Source: Actinomycetaceae bacterium TAE3-ERU4 (lineage in GTDB: Bacteria; Actinomycetota; Actinomycetes; Actinomycetales; Actinomycetaceae). From it: 64,000 nt of DNA. Location: the NCBI GenBank assembly GCA_019218365.1, contig JAHUUJ010000005.1:124001-188000 (forward strand). The letters are read 5' to 3'. The translations under genes were made by a program, and so were the position numbers. The notes under the pieces are model-generated. The model had not been told where the DNA came from. It worked only from the letters and a program-made list of their open reading frames with translations, and did not search any database. Numbering within the stretch: the stretch's first letter is position 1; every line of letters begins with the position of its first letter. Shown in pieces: positions 26,386 through 35,948 of the stretch.

Positions 26386-26675
26386 CCCCGCATTCGCTTA
26401 AGCTTTCGACGCTCACGTTCGGAAAGGCCTCCCCAGATTCCAAAACGTTCATCATTGGCGAGCGCGTATTCAAGACATTCCTGGCGAACATCACACATCT
26501 CGCAAACATTCTTAGCTTCCCGAGTGGAACCACCCTTTTCGGGAAAGAAAGCTTCAGGATCGGTCTGAGCACATAGTGCAAGCTCCTGCCAGGCAAGTAC
26601 GCCCTCGTCAATTCCCGGGTTAAGGAAAGATAGGTTGTCGGGGGCTATTTCACCCTCACCGAGAATGTTCCACAT
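26382..26675 (-). CDS. whiB2: WhiB-family iron-sulfur regulator (WhiB2-like)
   Basis: A 97-residue WhiB protein. Cysteines at residues 35, 58, 61 and 67 form the C-x22-C-x2-C-x5-C cluster ligand set. The beta-turn GIWGGLSERERRKLKR and basic C-terminus bind the sigma factor and DNA. WhiB proteins exist only in actinobacteria and their phages. WhiB2/WhmD is the septation regulator; that assignment here rests on position beside DUF3499 and the metallopeptidase-like gene, as in mycobacteria. It starts at ATG 26675 and is the first gene of a coupled three-gene operon with the large glycosyltransferase and DUF5719. Confidence 0.9.
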   Translation of the reverse strand: MWNILGEGEIAPDNLSFLNPGIDEGVLAWQELALCAQTDPEAFFPEKGGSTREAKNVCEMCDVRQECLEYALANDERFGIWGGLSERERRKLKRMRG

Positions 26676-27006
26676 TCGCAGTTACCCTACCTTTCTACCT
26701 CATTCCAAGCCTCACCCCAGCAGGTGAACTACACGCTTGTTATTTATAATCCTGCGCCTTACCTTAGTGCATTTTCAAGGTCTTGGCACGCTACAAATAC
26801 AAGTCAAATTAAGAGCGCTAGCGACTTTTGTTTGTTTATCCGCCGATAAACACGCCCAAAAAGCCATAATGTGAGTTAGTCCACAACGGTTTATTTTGGT
26901 CGCGCCACCCTTGATTCATCTAAGAGAGAGTGATTAAAGCAACCCTGTCCTACCCTTAGCACTCATTAACACAAATCTAAGGTAAGCTAACGCGAGGAGG
27001 TTGTTC
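26676..27006. other. Divergent intergenic region between whiB and the pyruvyltransferase fusion
   Basis: 331 bases without a gene. On the minus strand, a TATAAA element (rc near 26742-26747) about 65-70 bases before the whiB ATG is a candidate -10, which would give whiB a leader of about 60 bases. On the plus strand a TTGATT element near 26910 and a TTAAAG element near 26935 may form a promoter. The plus-strand gene has a GAGGAGG ribosome-binding site at 26994-27000. An 8-bp inverted repeat lies at 26833-26852. I see no small gene or RNA structure beyond this. Confidence 0.5.
26833..26852. repeat. Inverted repeat upstream of whiB
   Basis: Perfect 8-base arms, TGTTTATC and GATAAACA, around a CGCC centre. 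Its place midway in the divergent region and its size fit a dimeric regulator's operator. A palindromic CGCTAGCG lies 15 bases to the left. No regulator can be assigned. Confidence 0.4.
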
Positions 27007-29562
27007 ATGCACTTTTTGCTACTGACAGATATTGGTCAACGTATCTACCACGTAGGCGACGAAGCCATCGGTATACAGTCCGCAAAATACATACAGGAAC
27101 GAGGGCATGTACCAATTCTCCTGACCCGAGACCTTCATGCTTCCCACCGCGACTCCCAACTCGCTAATTTTTCCTTAGCACGTGCTTTTCCCCTTCCCCA
27201 AAACCTAGGCGTAAGTCATCACGCTTATAAGTGGAGCCAGGAACTAGCTAAACAATTTCTCACTTTCCCCTCAGCTCCTCGACCAAGCGAAGAATCAGCC
27301 GCTGCTCTGTACGATTTAGTGCAGCAAGTACAAGAAAGTGATGGAGTAATTCTCGGCGGCGGAGGCTCGTTTAATTCTGAATACGGCTGGTTGTTCAAAG
27401 AACGTCTCCTCCTGGGAAAAATCGCACAAATGGCTGGTAAGCCCCTGGTGATTACGGGACAGACTCTCGGTCCGGCACTCAGCAAAACAGACCTTCAAAT
27501 AGCTGCCGAAGTGTTTTCCCATGCTTGTTTAATAGGTTTTCGAGACAGCACATCACTCCGCCTTTTCGAACGGCATTTCCCTCACTTAAAAGCACATCTA
27601 TCTCTTGATGATGCCTCCTTCTTCGCCATTGCTGAAGACACCCCCGAGAAAAAAATATCCAAAGAAGATTCTCCCCTAGTAGTTAGCCTAAGTTCTAGCG
27701 GATTTTCTAATTCGGTAGATACAGAGATAAAAAACTACGCTTCTTTAATAGATGGTTTTTACGAGGCTACTGGACATCCTTCCCTCATGGTTCCGCACAT
27801 GTCCCTGCGACGTAGCTACACAGGAGACGAAGAGTTCCACTATCACCTAAAGAACAGCCTCTCATCACCTTCCCTTTTCCTCGAAACCGAAAGTGCCACT
27901 CCTTCTGCACAGCGAATCAACCAAGCCGCAATGGTACTAACTTCGCGCTTCCACCCCTTGATTTTTTCTCTTTCCCGAGCCGTACCGGCTCTTCCGATAA
28001 GCAATAACACCTATTCCCATATACGTCTCCAAGGAGCACTGGAGAATTGGGGATTAGACAACCAGTTGCTAACTGACGCAAAAGATTTATCTACTCCAAC
28101 TGCCCTCGACAGGATGCTAGAGGTATGGGAAAAACGTGATGCCATAACAGGTTTCCTGAATGAACAGCGTCATTACCGGCAACAAGAAGTAGGAAAATGG
28201 TGGGATCGGATTATTGCTTCCCTTACCCAAACAAACTTACCTCAACCTAATAACTTGTGTACTTTCCAGGCCCCACAAATTATTCCTGCCGACGTTAGCT
28301 ACAATCTTTCCACACAAATCGATAACCTATCAAAGCATTTTTCCGAACTTGAAGAAGAATTAGAGTCATTGACAACTCCAATAGAGGAAAACGAAAATCC
28401 ATTTGTACTGCAACCTCTCGATGAGTACATTCAATCTGATCGCCGAAAAGGAATTCCGATGCCGCTTCAGTCAATAGATAAAACTCCAATAAACGATTTT
28501 CACCCGCGGGTAACAGTAATCGTTAGGACCAAGAACCGGGAAAACTTCCTTCGCCGTGCCCTTGCCGATATCACCGCACAGACTTACCGGCCTTTAGAGG
28601 TGATAGTTGTAAACGATGGAGGATCTGCCACCGCGGTAGATGAAGTGGTGTCATTTTTCAATCAAGAAAAAATCATCACCGTTATCCATAACGAAACCAG
28701 CCGAGGAATGGAACATGCCTCCAATCAGGCACTTAAATGCGCCAACGGAAAATATATTGCAATTCATGACGATGATGACACCTGGGAAATCAGTTTCCTA
28801 AAACAGTGCGTAAGCTACCTCGAAGAACACACCGCGGCTGCTGCCGTAAGCGTACGAACCGAAATTGTCTACGAAGAAGAAAAAGAAGACGGTCAAATCA
28901 TTGAAACAGGTCGAGCTCCCGCCTGGCCTGAGATTCAAGCAATCAGTCTTTCTGCGCTCTTACATGCTAACCAGTGCGTTCCTATCTCATGCCTGTATAA
29001 AAAAGACGCTCTGGAGGCTCTGGGGGGCTTTGACGCCTCACTTCCAGTAGTCGGTGACTGGCAGATGCATCTGCGTTTAGCACGAAAATATGAATTCGGG
29101 TTCATTGATGGTTCCCCCCTAGCTTTTTGGCACCAGCGCCCACATTCACTAGGAAATAGCGCAAATTCAATTTTTGCAGCAGACAAGTTACACAAACATT
29201 TTGACACTGTAGTACGTAACCAAGTTGCTCGCCAACACCTAAGTGACTCCAACTACGCTCTGGGTCTTCTTCTTACCCAAAATGTCGCCAGATATCGCGA
29301 AGATGTACAAAAACACTTAACAGACACCCAGCACGAAGTTTCCGTCCGTCTCGAAGAGCTAGAAAGAAATCTTAGGGACCTGCAAAAACAACAACAGGAA
29401 CTTGCAAAAGTTACCGATGAGATTGCCCGTAATTTGGAAACCCTAATAAATAAAGACGAAGCAAATATACAAAAAATGGATTGGCTCTTATATAAAGCTG
29501 ACAGAAACTCATTATTTTCCTACTGCAAAATAGCGGTGAAAAGAATCTTAGGGAAAAAATAA
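27007..29562 (+). CDS. Polysaccharide pyruvyltransferase fused to GT2 glycosyltransferase
   Basis: About 851 residues from ATG 27007, which has a GAGGAGG site six bases upstream; a TTG two codons earlier is less likely. The N-terminal domain (about 1-380) is of the polysaccharide pyruvyltransferase family: GDEAIGIQSAKYIQERGH, GVILGGGGSFNSEYGW, KPLVITGQTLGP and LTSRFHPLIFSLSRAVPAL. The central domain (about 499-760) is a GT2 transferase: VTVIVRTKNRENFLRRAL, VIVVNDGGSATAV and the IHDDDDTWE metal site near residue 586. A coiled coil (about 768-825) and basic C-terminus follow. Such a protein could both add a sugar and decorate glycan with ketal pyruvate. It faces the galactan cluster and shares its terminator. 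Confidence 0.85.
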   Translation: MHFLLLTDIGQRIYHVGDEAIGIQSAKYIQERGHVPILLTRDLHASHRDSQLANFSLARAFPLPQNLGVSHHAYKWSQELAKQFLTFPSAPRPSEESAAALYDLVQQVQESDGVILGGGGSFNSEYGWLFKERLLLGKIAQMAGKPLVITGQTLGPALSKTDLQIAAEVFSHACLIGFRDSTSLRLFERHFPHLKAHLSLDDASFFAIAEDTPEKKISKEDSPLVVSLSSSGFSNSVDTEIKNYASLIDGFYEATGHPSLMVPHMSLRRSYTGDEEFHYHLKNSLSSPSLFLETESATPSAQRINQAAMVLTSRFHPLIFSLSRAVPALPISNNTYSHIRLQGALENWGLDNQLLTDAKDLSTPTALDRMLEVWEKRDAITGFLNEQRHYRQQEVGKWWDRIIASLTQTNLPQPNNLCTFQAPQIIPADVSYNLSTQIDNLSKHFSELEEELESLTTPIEENENPFVLQPLDEYIQSDRRKGIPMPLQSIDKTPINDFHPRVTVIVRTKNRENFLRRALADITAQTYRPLEVIVVNDGGSATAVDEVVSFFNQEKIITVIHNETSRGMEHASNQALKCANGKYIAIHDDDDTWEISFLKQCVSYLEEHTAAAAVSVRTEIVYEEEKEDGQIIETGRAPAWPEIQAISLSALLHANQCVPISCLYKKDALEALGGFDASLPVVGDWQMHLRLARKYEFGFIDGSPLAFWHQRPHSLGNSANSIFAADKLHKHFDTVVRNQVARQHLSDSNYALGLLLTQNVARYREDVQKHLTDTQHEVSVRLEELERNLRDLQKQQQELAKVTDEIARNLETLINKDEANIQKMDWLLYKADRNSLFSYCKIAVKRILGKK

Positions 29563-29615
29563 TAGAAGTTGGTGTGGGGACAAGATAAAACATCTTGTCC
29601 CCACACCAACTTCTA
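29563..29615. terminator. Bidirectional hairpin terminator
   Basis: A perfect 24-bp stem (left arm 29563-29586, right arm 29592-29615) with a 5-base AAAAC loop. The GC-rich core GTGGGGAC sits mid-stem. It starts one base after the stop of the fusion gene and ends 31 bases before the convergent GlfT1-like gene's stop. It should terminate transcription in both directions. Confidence 0.85.
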
Positions 29616-29646
29616 AAAACAGTAACTAGTCCTTTTAGGAAGAAAC

Positions 29647-30543
29647 CTAGTCAATAGTCTTGGGGAAACGCTTACGCGGACGGAAAACTAGTCCCTTAGC
29701 CGCACACCAAACCAGCTTGGCACGGTTTTTACGCGATACCCCCGAGCCGTGCATCTGCTTAATCATGTTCTCCGCTAAACCAGCTAGGAGAGTAAGCGAA
29801 CGTAGAGTTATAGCTCCCGAGACCTGATTACGCACACCGCGAGAGAACTTCCACATGTTGGAATCATTCACATCACCAAAGTTAACACCACGGTTTTGAG
29901 CCAAAAGGTGATCGACTTTGGAATCTGGCACGTAAATTCCCGGAGAATATTTAGACAAACGAGTAGTGTACTCGGCATCGTCAAACCAAATGAAGTATTC
30001 CTTATAGGGAAGTCCCATTGCCGCCGCAGCCTCACGTGAGACCATACACGAGACGAAAGAGCAGGACTTAACATCAATCCAAGGTTTACCTGCAACTAGT
30101 GGACGAGACCAATCCCAAGTAGGTTCCGGGGTATTCATTTCACATAGATTTCCATCGGTCCAAAGCACAGATGAGCAAGAGAAAGAAGGCGTCTTCCCAC
30201 GGTATTCACGAGCCTCAATCACCCCATTTTCCAGATGCTCCAGGGCGTCCAAATGCGGAACAGTGTCATCATCCATCAACCAGAACTGGTCATATCCAGC
30301 TTCGAAAGCAAGCTCAATACCACGGCTAAACCCACCGGCTCCACCCGAGTTAACTCGTTCATGAACGATTCGAGAGGGAGTCTTCAGCTCTAGGGAATCC
30401 AAAAATTCCTTAGTGTCATCCGTAGAAGCATTGTTAATAATCAGAATCTGATCCAAGGGACGAGTCTGGTTATCCAACGCGGCAAGCGTCTTTTCTAATA
30501 GGGCGCGACGGTTAAAAGTAACCACGACAGCTGCAATTTTCAT
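29647..30543 (-). CDS. GlfT1-like GT2 glycosyltransferase (probable galactofuranosyltransferase)
   Basis: About 298 residues from ATG 30543, one base after the upstream gene's stop; the longer reading runs back into that gene. The GT2 fold opens IAAVVVTFNRRALLEKTLAA, then ILIINNASTDDT, the VNSGGAGGFSRGIELAF motif, and the WLMDDDTVPH metal site. The SGGAGGFxxG segment plus MDDDT is characteristic of GlfT1/rhamnosyl-acceptor galactofuranosyltransferases. Neighbouring glf and the ABC exporter match the mycobacterial galactan genes Rv3781-Rv3783. It probably adds galactofuranose to a lipid-linked primer on the cytoplasmic face. Acceptor unknown. Confidence 0.75.
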   Translation of the reverse strand: MKIAAVVVTFNRRALLEKTLAALDNQTRPLDQILIINNASTDDTKEFLDSLELKTPSRIVHERVNSGGAGGFSRGIELAFEAGYDQFWLMDDDTVPHLDALEHLENGVIEAREYRGKTPSFSCSSVLWTDGNLCEMNTPEPTWDWSRPLVAGKPWIDVKSCSFVSCMVSREAAAAMGLPYKEYFIWFDDAEYTTRLSKYSPGIYVPDSKVDHLLAQNRGVNFGDVNDSNMWKFSRGVRNQVSGAITLRSLTLLAGLAENMIKQMHGSGVSRKNRAKLVWCAAKGLVFRPRKRFPKTID

Positions 30544-30544
30544 C

Positions 30545-32221
30545 TCATTTAGCCTTTTTCTGTGAATCTGCCGCGCTCTTGTCGGCCTCTTTATAGCGAT
30601 CAGCAAAGAACTCTGAAGCACTCTGCAAAGATTGTAGGCGAGTAGCCATTTCTAATTGATCTTCAAGTAACGCATTAAAAACTTCGGGGTTCTTCAAGAT
30701 TTTAGAAACCACATGTACCGCCTGTTTGCGGAATGGCAGCGGCATCGCTGGTAAAAGCGCACCCGCCGGAACCACCGATCGCTGGGAACCGACATCTGCT
30801 GAAAGAACCAAAACTCCCGCAGCAGACGCCTCAATTGTAGTTAGGGTAAGTCCTTCGTTATCTGAAGAAATCAACAAAATATCAACTGATTCCATGAAAG
30901 TTGGAACCGGGCCCCAAGAACGACGCTCGATTACATTTTCCAGTCCGAGATCCTTGATTCTTTGAGTAGTGTAGGCATCTAAGTCACCCGAGCCTTGCAT
31001 CAAGAACTCAACCTGGTCACCAAACTTGTCATGTAGAGCCTTAACTGTCTCTACAAACAGGTAGGGGCGCTTTTGCAAGGAAAGCCGTCCCAGGAAACCG
31101 ATACGCAAGGGCTTAGAAGAATCACGAGCGCTTAGTTCCTTTGAAATTACCTGCTCGTGCCCACCCATTCGAGTAAGCGGTCGGTAAACCACCTTTTCCG
31201 GATTAGCCCCAGCCTCCAACAAATAAGTATCACGCAAAAGCGGAGAAATCACGTGATGAAGATCAATTGCATCACTCTTATGACGCGAAAGAGTAACGAA
31301 TCCACCGCCGCGGTGCTCTGTAATATGCGTGGTGTCATCAATCACTACCTGCGGCAAAGCCAACTTGATGTCTCGTGCCGCATTGTAAGCACTAAACGAG
31401 TGGTGAATGTGTATACGTCCAACACGATATTTCTTTAACATCCGAGGAATGAAAACACGCTGGTCGTCACCATCATCAAGGGCATGAGTAGTAAACATGA
31501 CTACATCGGAGCACTCCTGTGCGCGCTTAAACATGCGCTGCGGGGCAATCCTATCGAAAGTCATAATTACCCGATATCCCGCTTCTTTAGCTAAACGAGC
31601 TTGTTCAAAAGCCCAGCTTTCCGCGCCGCCAGCCTCTGCCCAGTGCATTGCAATCCACATGCACTTCATGTCCGGCTCGTAGGGCATGATATTAAACCAA
31701 CGGAATACCGGCTCCGGATAGTATCCCCACTTCGCGTTACGAGACTGTCGGTAAGTATCCAGCAACAATGGAGTACGCTTATAGGCTTCAGAGTATACCT
31801 TCGACAAAACACGCTTAAGACGCCCATCACGACGCGCAAAGGTAAAGTCACCTCGTCCCTCTAGTAGTTCTAGCGTGGGCAGAGCCAAAACCTTGCGCTG
31901 TTGTTTTATATCAGATGATACTTCCGGGCCAGACGAACGAATCACAATTTCTCCGTGGAACCCTTGTGAATATCCGCTAGCAAAATCATAAGAGTACGGA
32001 GTAGATAGATTCAGCATTGGTTCCGAGTCCTGCAGATGAACTTTCAGGACAACTTCCGCACGGGGAATGGTAATCGTCAGCGGCAAGATAGCAGCGACCA
32101 TCCACTCAGTGCCCAGAGCTTCAATTACTTTTGCAGCCTGCTCGTCTACCCTAACCGATACGTCATCGACTTCTAGACGTTTGGTTAACTGCGCAGACAG
32201 CTCTTTCAGATTTTCCATCAT
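30545..32221 (-). CDS. GT4-family glycosyltransferase with N-terminal extension
   Basis: About 558 residues, starting ATG 32221 (MMENLKEL) with an AGGAAG site that overlaps the upstream stop. An unassigned N-terminal region of about 190 residues precedes a GT-B fold. The acceptor-side domain includes MKCMWIAMHWAEAGGAESWAFEQARL. The donor-side domain carries LRIGFLGRLSLQKRPYLFVE, the binding motif SSDNEGLTLTTIEASAAG and LVLSADVGSQ. The GAESWA and E-x7-E pattern mark a retaining GT4-type enzyme. It lies between the ABC transporter and the GlfT1-like gene and is likely to build the same exported polymer. Confidence 0.8.
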   Translation of the reverse strand: MMENLKELSAQLTKRLEVDDVSVRVDEQAAKVIEALGTEWMVAAILPLTITIPRAEVVLKVHLQDSEPMLNLSTPYSYDFASGYSQGFHGEIVIRSSGPEVSSDIKQQRKVLALPTLELLEGRGDFTFARRDGRLKRVLSKVYSEAYKRTPLLLDTYRQSRNAKWGYYPEPVFRWFNIMPYEPDMKCMWIAMHWAEAGGAESWAFEQARLAKEAGYRVIMTFDRIAPQRMFKRAQECSDVVMFTTHALDDGDDQRVFIPRMLKKYRVGRIHIHHSFSAYNAARDIKLALPQVVIDDTTHITEHRGGGFVTLSRHKSDAIDLHHVISPLLRDTYLLEAGANPEKVVYRPLTRMGGHEQVISKELSARDSSKPLRIGFLGRLSLQKRPYLFVETVKALHDKFGDQVEFLMQGSGDLDAYTTQRIKDLGLENVIERRSWGPVPTFMESVDILLISSDNEGLTLTTIEASAAGVLVLSADVGSQRSVVPAGALLPAMPLPFRKQAVHVVSKILKNPEVFNALLEDQLEMATRLQSLQSASEFFADRYKEADKSAADSQKKAK

Positions 32222-32223
32222 TT

Positions 32224-32952
32224 CTACTTCCTCAAAACCTTTACGGCTTCTGTACACGGACCGGAATAAATAACCTGTCCCTTTTCTAAAACTATCCCTC
32301 TGTCACACAAGCTTGCAACCATATCCAAATCATGGCTCACAATCACCAGGGACTTGCCCTCCGAACGGAGCTGCTTAATCCGCTTTATGCACTTGCGCTG
32401 GAATGGCTCATCACCGACGGCCAAGATTTCATCAATTAAAAAGATGTCAGGGTTAGTATGTACTGCAACTGCAAAAGCTAAACGCAAAAACATACCCGAA
32501 GAATAGAACTTAACTTCCGTATCTATAAACTGTTCGATTTCCGAAAATGCCACGATGTCATCATAGGCAGCATCTATTTCAGCCTCGGTCATCCCCAAAA
32601 TTGCCCCGTTAAGGTAGACATTTTCCCGCCCTGTTAAGTCAGGGTGAAAACCGGCACCAACTTCAATTAAACCAGCTATCTTACCGCGCAAACGAATAGT
32701 TCCCCGGTCAGGGCGCATAACCCCGGAAATCAATTTCAACATAGTTGATTTTCCCGAACCGTTAAAACCTAAAAGAGCAACAGCTTCCCCCGGCTTAACA
32801 TCAAAAGAAATATCTTTTAGCGCTTCGAAAGTATCAACCATTTTGCCGCGTTTGCCCGTAAGTGACCAAACCAGCGTGTCTTTCAGCGTATGCGTACGCC
32901 GAAGCATAAAGATTTTCGAGACGTCCTCAACTTCAATTACCGAATTACTCAT
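32224..32952 (-). CDS. Polysaccharide ABC exporter, ATP-binding subunit (Wzt/RfbE-like)
   Basis: 242 residues from ATG 32952. An AGGAG site lies 5 bases upstream, and the ATG overlaps the permease stop (TGATG). Walker A is LLGFNGSGKSTMLKL, the signature YSSGMFLRLAFAVAV and Walker B FLIDEILAVGDEPFQ, followed by the H-loop VSHDLDM. The YSSGM signature and AVGD turn are typical of O-antigen and teichoic-acid exporters. It lacks the C-terminal carbohydrate-binding domain of some Wzt proteins, so export should not depend on a capped chain end. It pairs with the adjacent permease. Equivalent to Rv3781. Confidence 0.9.
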   Translation of the reverse strand: MSNSVIEVEDVSKIFMLRRTHTLKDTLVWSLTGKRGKMVDTFEALKDISFDVKPGEAVALLGFNGSGKSTMLKLISGVMRPDRGTIRLRGKIAGLIEVGAGFHPDLTGRENVYLNGAILGMTEAEIDAAYDDIVAFSEIEQFIDTEVKFYSSGMFLRLAFAVAVHTNPDIFLIDEILAVGDEPFQRKCIKRIKQLRSEGKSLVIVSHDLDMVASLCDRGIVLEKGQVIYSGPCTEAVKVLRK

Positions 32953-33820
32953 CACAGCTCCTGCGCAAAACGCCCGTCAAGACGGCGGAAGAACCAGTCC
33001 CCCAGCACCAGAATGAAAAGGCACAATACCGCGGCAAAAATGGACCACTTAACAATAGAAACGGGGAACTCGCTATTTACCCCCGCAGTTGGCCCCCAAA
33101 ATACTCGGTGGAACATCATCACAATCGGGGTAATTGGATTAGCCATGTAAATCTTCCACCAGAAAGTTCCCTCAGCAATCCGAAAAACGTCCTGCCAGCG
33201 ATACAGTACAGGCGACGCCCAGGTAACAATCATCAAAATCAAATCAACAAAGTTCTCCGCATCACGGAACATGACATTAACTGCGGAAAATAATAGGCCT
33301 AGCCCGAGAGCTAAAGCAGTAATCAGCAAGAAAGCAAAAATACCCAAGCCTATTTCGTAGATTCCAGGACGCCACCCGTAATACAAAGCCCCAAGTATCA
33401 AAATCAGCAGCTGAGGCACAAAATGCACGAACGCTACCGCCACGGATGAAACAGGAAATAGCTGGCGTGGAAGATAAATTTTCTTTACCAGAGCCGAGTT
33501 TCCCACTACCGAACGCGTAGTGTTAGCAAATACCTCGGAAAAATAGTTAATAACTACCACTCCGGAAAAAAGATAAACAACGTAGTTTTGGATTGCTTTA
33601 TTTTGGGCCATAAAAACACCCAAAGCTACATAAAAGACCATGAACTGCACAGCCGGTTTAGCATACGACCAAAGCATTCCCAATATTGAGCCACGATAGC
33701 GAACTCGAAGTTCTTTATGAACCAAAAGATTCAACAAATAGCGATGACGAATGACCTCAATAAGCGACGGGGATTTACCCGGCACCCAGTAATCATTCTT
33801 GCTGGCTGCCTGCACTCCCA

Positions 33821-33821
<1 letters not shown>
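32952..33821 (-). CDS. Polysaccharide ABC exporter, permease subunit (Wzm/TagG-like)
   Basis: A 289-residue ABC-2-type permease with about six membrane segments. The N-terminal RHRYLLNLLVHKELRVRYRGSILGMLWSY is the amphipathic lead-in of Wzm/TagG/RfbD proteins, and the conserved NPITPIVMMFHRVFW lies near the C-terminus. With the ATPase it would flip a lipid-linked glycan from the cytoplasm. Its start overlaps the glf stop by one base, and its stop overlaps the ATPase start, so glf, permease and ATPase are coupled. Equivalent to Rv3783. Confidence 0.9.
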
Positions 33822-35008
<1,187 letters not shown>

Positions 35009-35102
35009 CTATCTCCTTAAATCCAAATGGCCTCGCAAGAAGAACCACTTATCAATTGTTTCTAAACACTGTAGCCTACCATCTCCCGAAGGTAGCATTT
35101 AG

Positions 35103-35948
35103 CTATGTGCGTTTACGCAAACGCAACGAAAGTCTATAAACCATCCTACGTACTCCCGTAGGAACAAATCTATACCCCCCACGAACCGCTAGATTTCGCA
35201 TAAATTGGGGCCAAGAAATAATTCCAGCCCGCAACATTCTAGTTTGCAAAGCCCATTCACTACGTAAAATGCGTAATCCGCCACGCCGCTTATAAGCCCC
35301 GGCCCCAACTCGATACAGGACTAAAGGCTCCTGCAAATTAGTAGCTTTAACTCCCGCACTAATCATCCTGGCAAACAACCAATAGTCTTCCATCAAGTCC
35401 AGATGCTCATACCCACCGCATTCTGCCACGACCTCGCGATCATAAACCACAGAGGGGTGGTTAAACGGGTCACGAAATGTTAGCAAGTGGTGAATTTTGT
35501 CTTCATCAGCCGGCTGCAAACGAATATCACCTAATTCAGATTCTTCACACGCGAATTCCCGAATAGCACTTCCTACCAGCTGGTATCCCTGCTCCATGAG
35601 GGGAATCTGCCTAGAAAAACGCTCTGGCAAAGAAATGTCATCAGCGTCCTGGCGAGCCACAATCCGGTATTTACAGCGACTAAGACCAGCTTCAAGGGCA
35701 CGTGCCAAACCCCCGTTTACCGGCAAAGTAACCAAAGTGGTAGGCACTCCCCCCGAGAGAAGTTCAGCATTTTTTAATACGTTCGCTAAAGAATCTCCAA
35801 CTGGGCCATCTTGCACAATCACCAGCTGAGAAGGGACAAGCAACTGTTCCCTAGTAACCGAAACTATTGATCGCTCCAGAAAACTAGAATCATCCCCCGC
35901 ATACACAGGCAAGAGGACACTAAAGTTCCCCGTTTTACTCGCCTGCAC
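35103..35948 (-). CDS. GT2 glycosyltransferase (AmsE-like)
   Basis: A 281-residue family-2 transferase. FSVLLPVYAGDDSSFLERSI opens the domain, then LVIVQDGPVGDSL, the metal site IVARQDADDISLPERF, NHPSVVYDREVV and the LMEDYWLFARM acceptor-side motif with the likely catalytic acid. This is the small soluble AmsE type that adds one sugar to lipid-linked oligosaccharide. Start GTG 35948 overlaps the upstream GT2 gene by 14 bases, so the two are coupled. A 94-base gap separates it from glf. Donor and acceptor cannot be told. Confidence 0.8.
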   Translation of the reverse strand: MQASKTGNFSVLLPVYAGDDSSFLERSIVSVTREQLLVPSQLVIVQDGPVGDSLANVLKNAELLSGGVPTTLVTLPVNGGLARALEAGLSRCKYRIVARQDADDISLPERFSRQIPLMEQGYQLVGSAIREFACEESELGDIRLQPADEDKIHHLLTFRDPFNHPSVVYDREVVAECGGYEHLDLMEDYWLFARMISAGVKATNLQEPLVLYRVGAGAYKRRGGLRILRSEWALQTRMLRAGIISWPQFMRNLAVRGGYRFVPTGVRRMVYRLSLRLRKRT

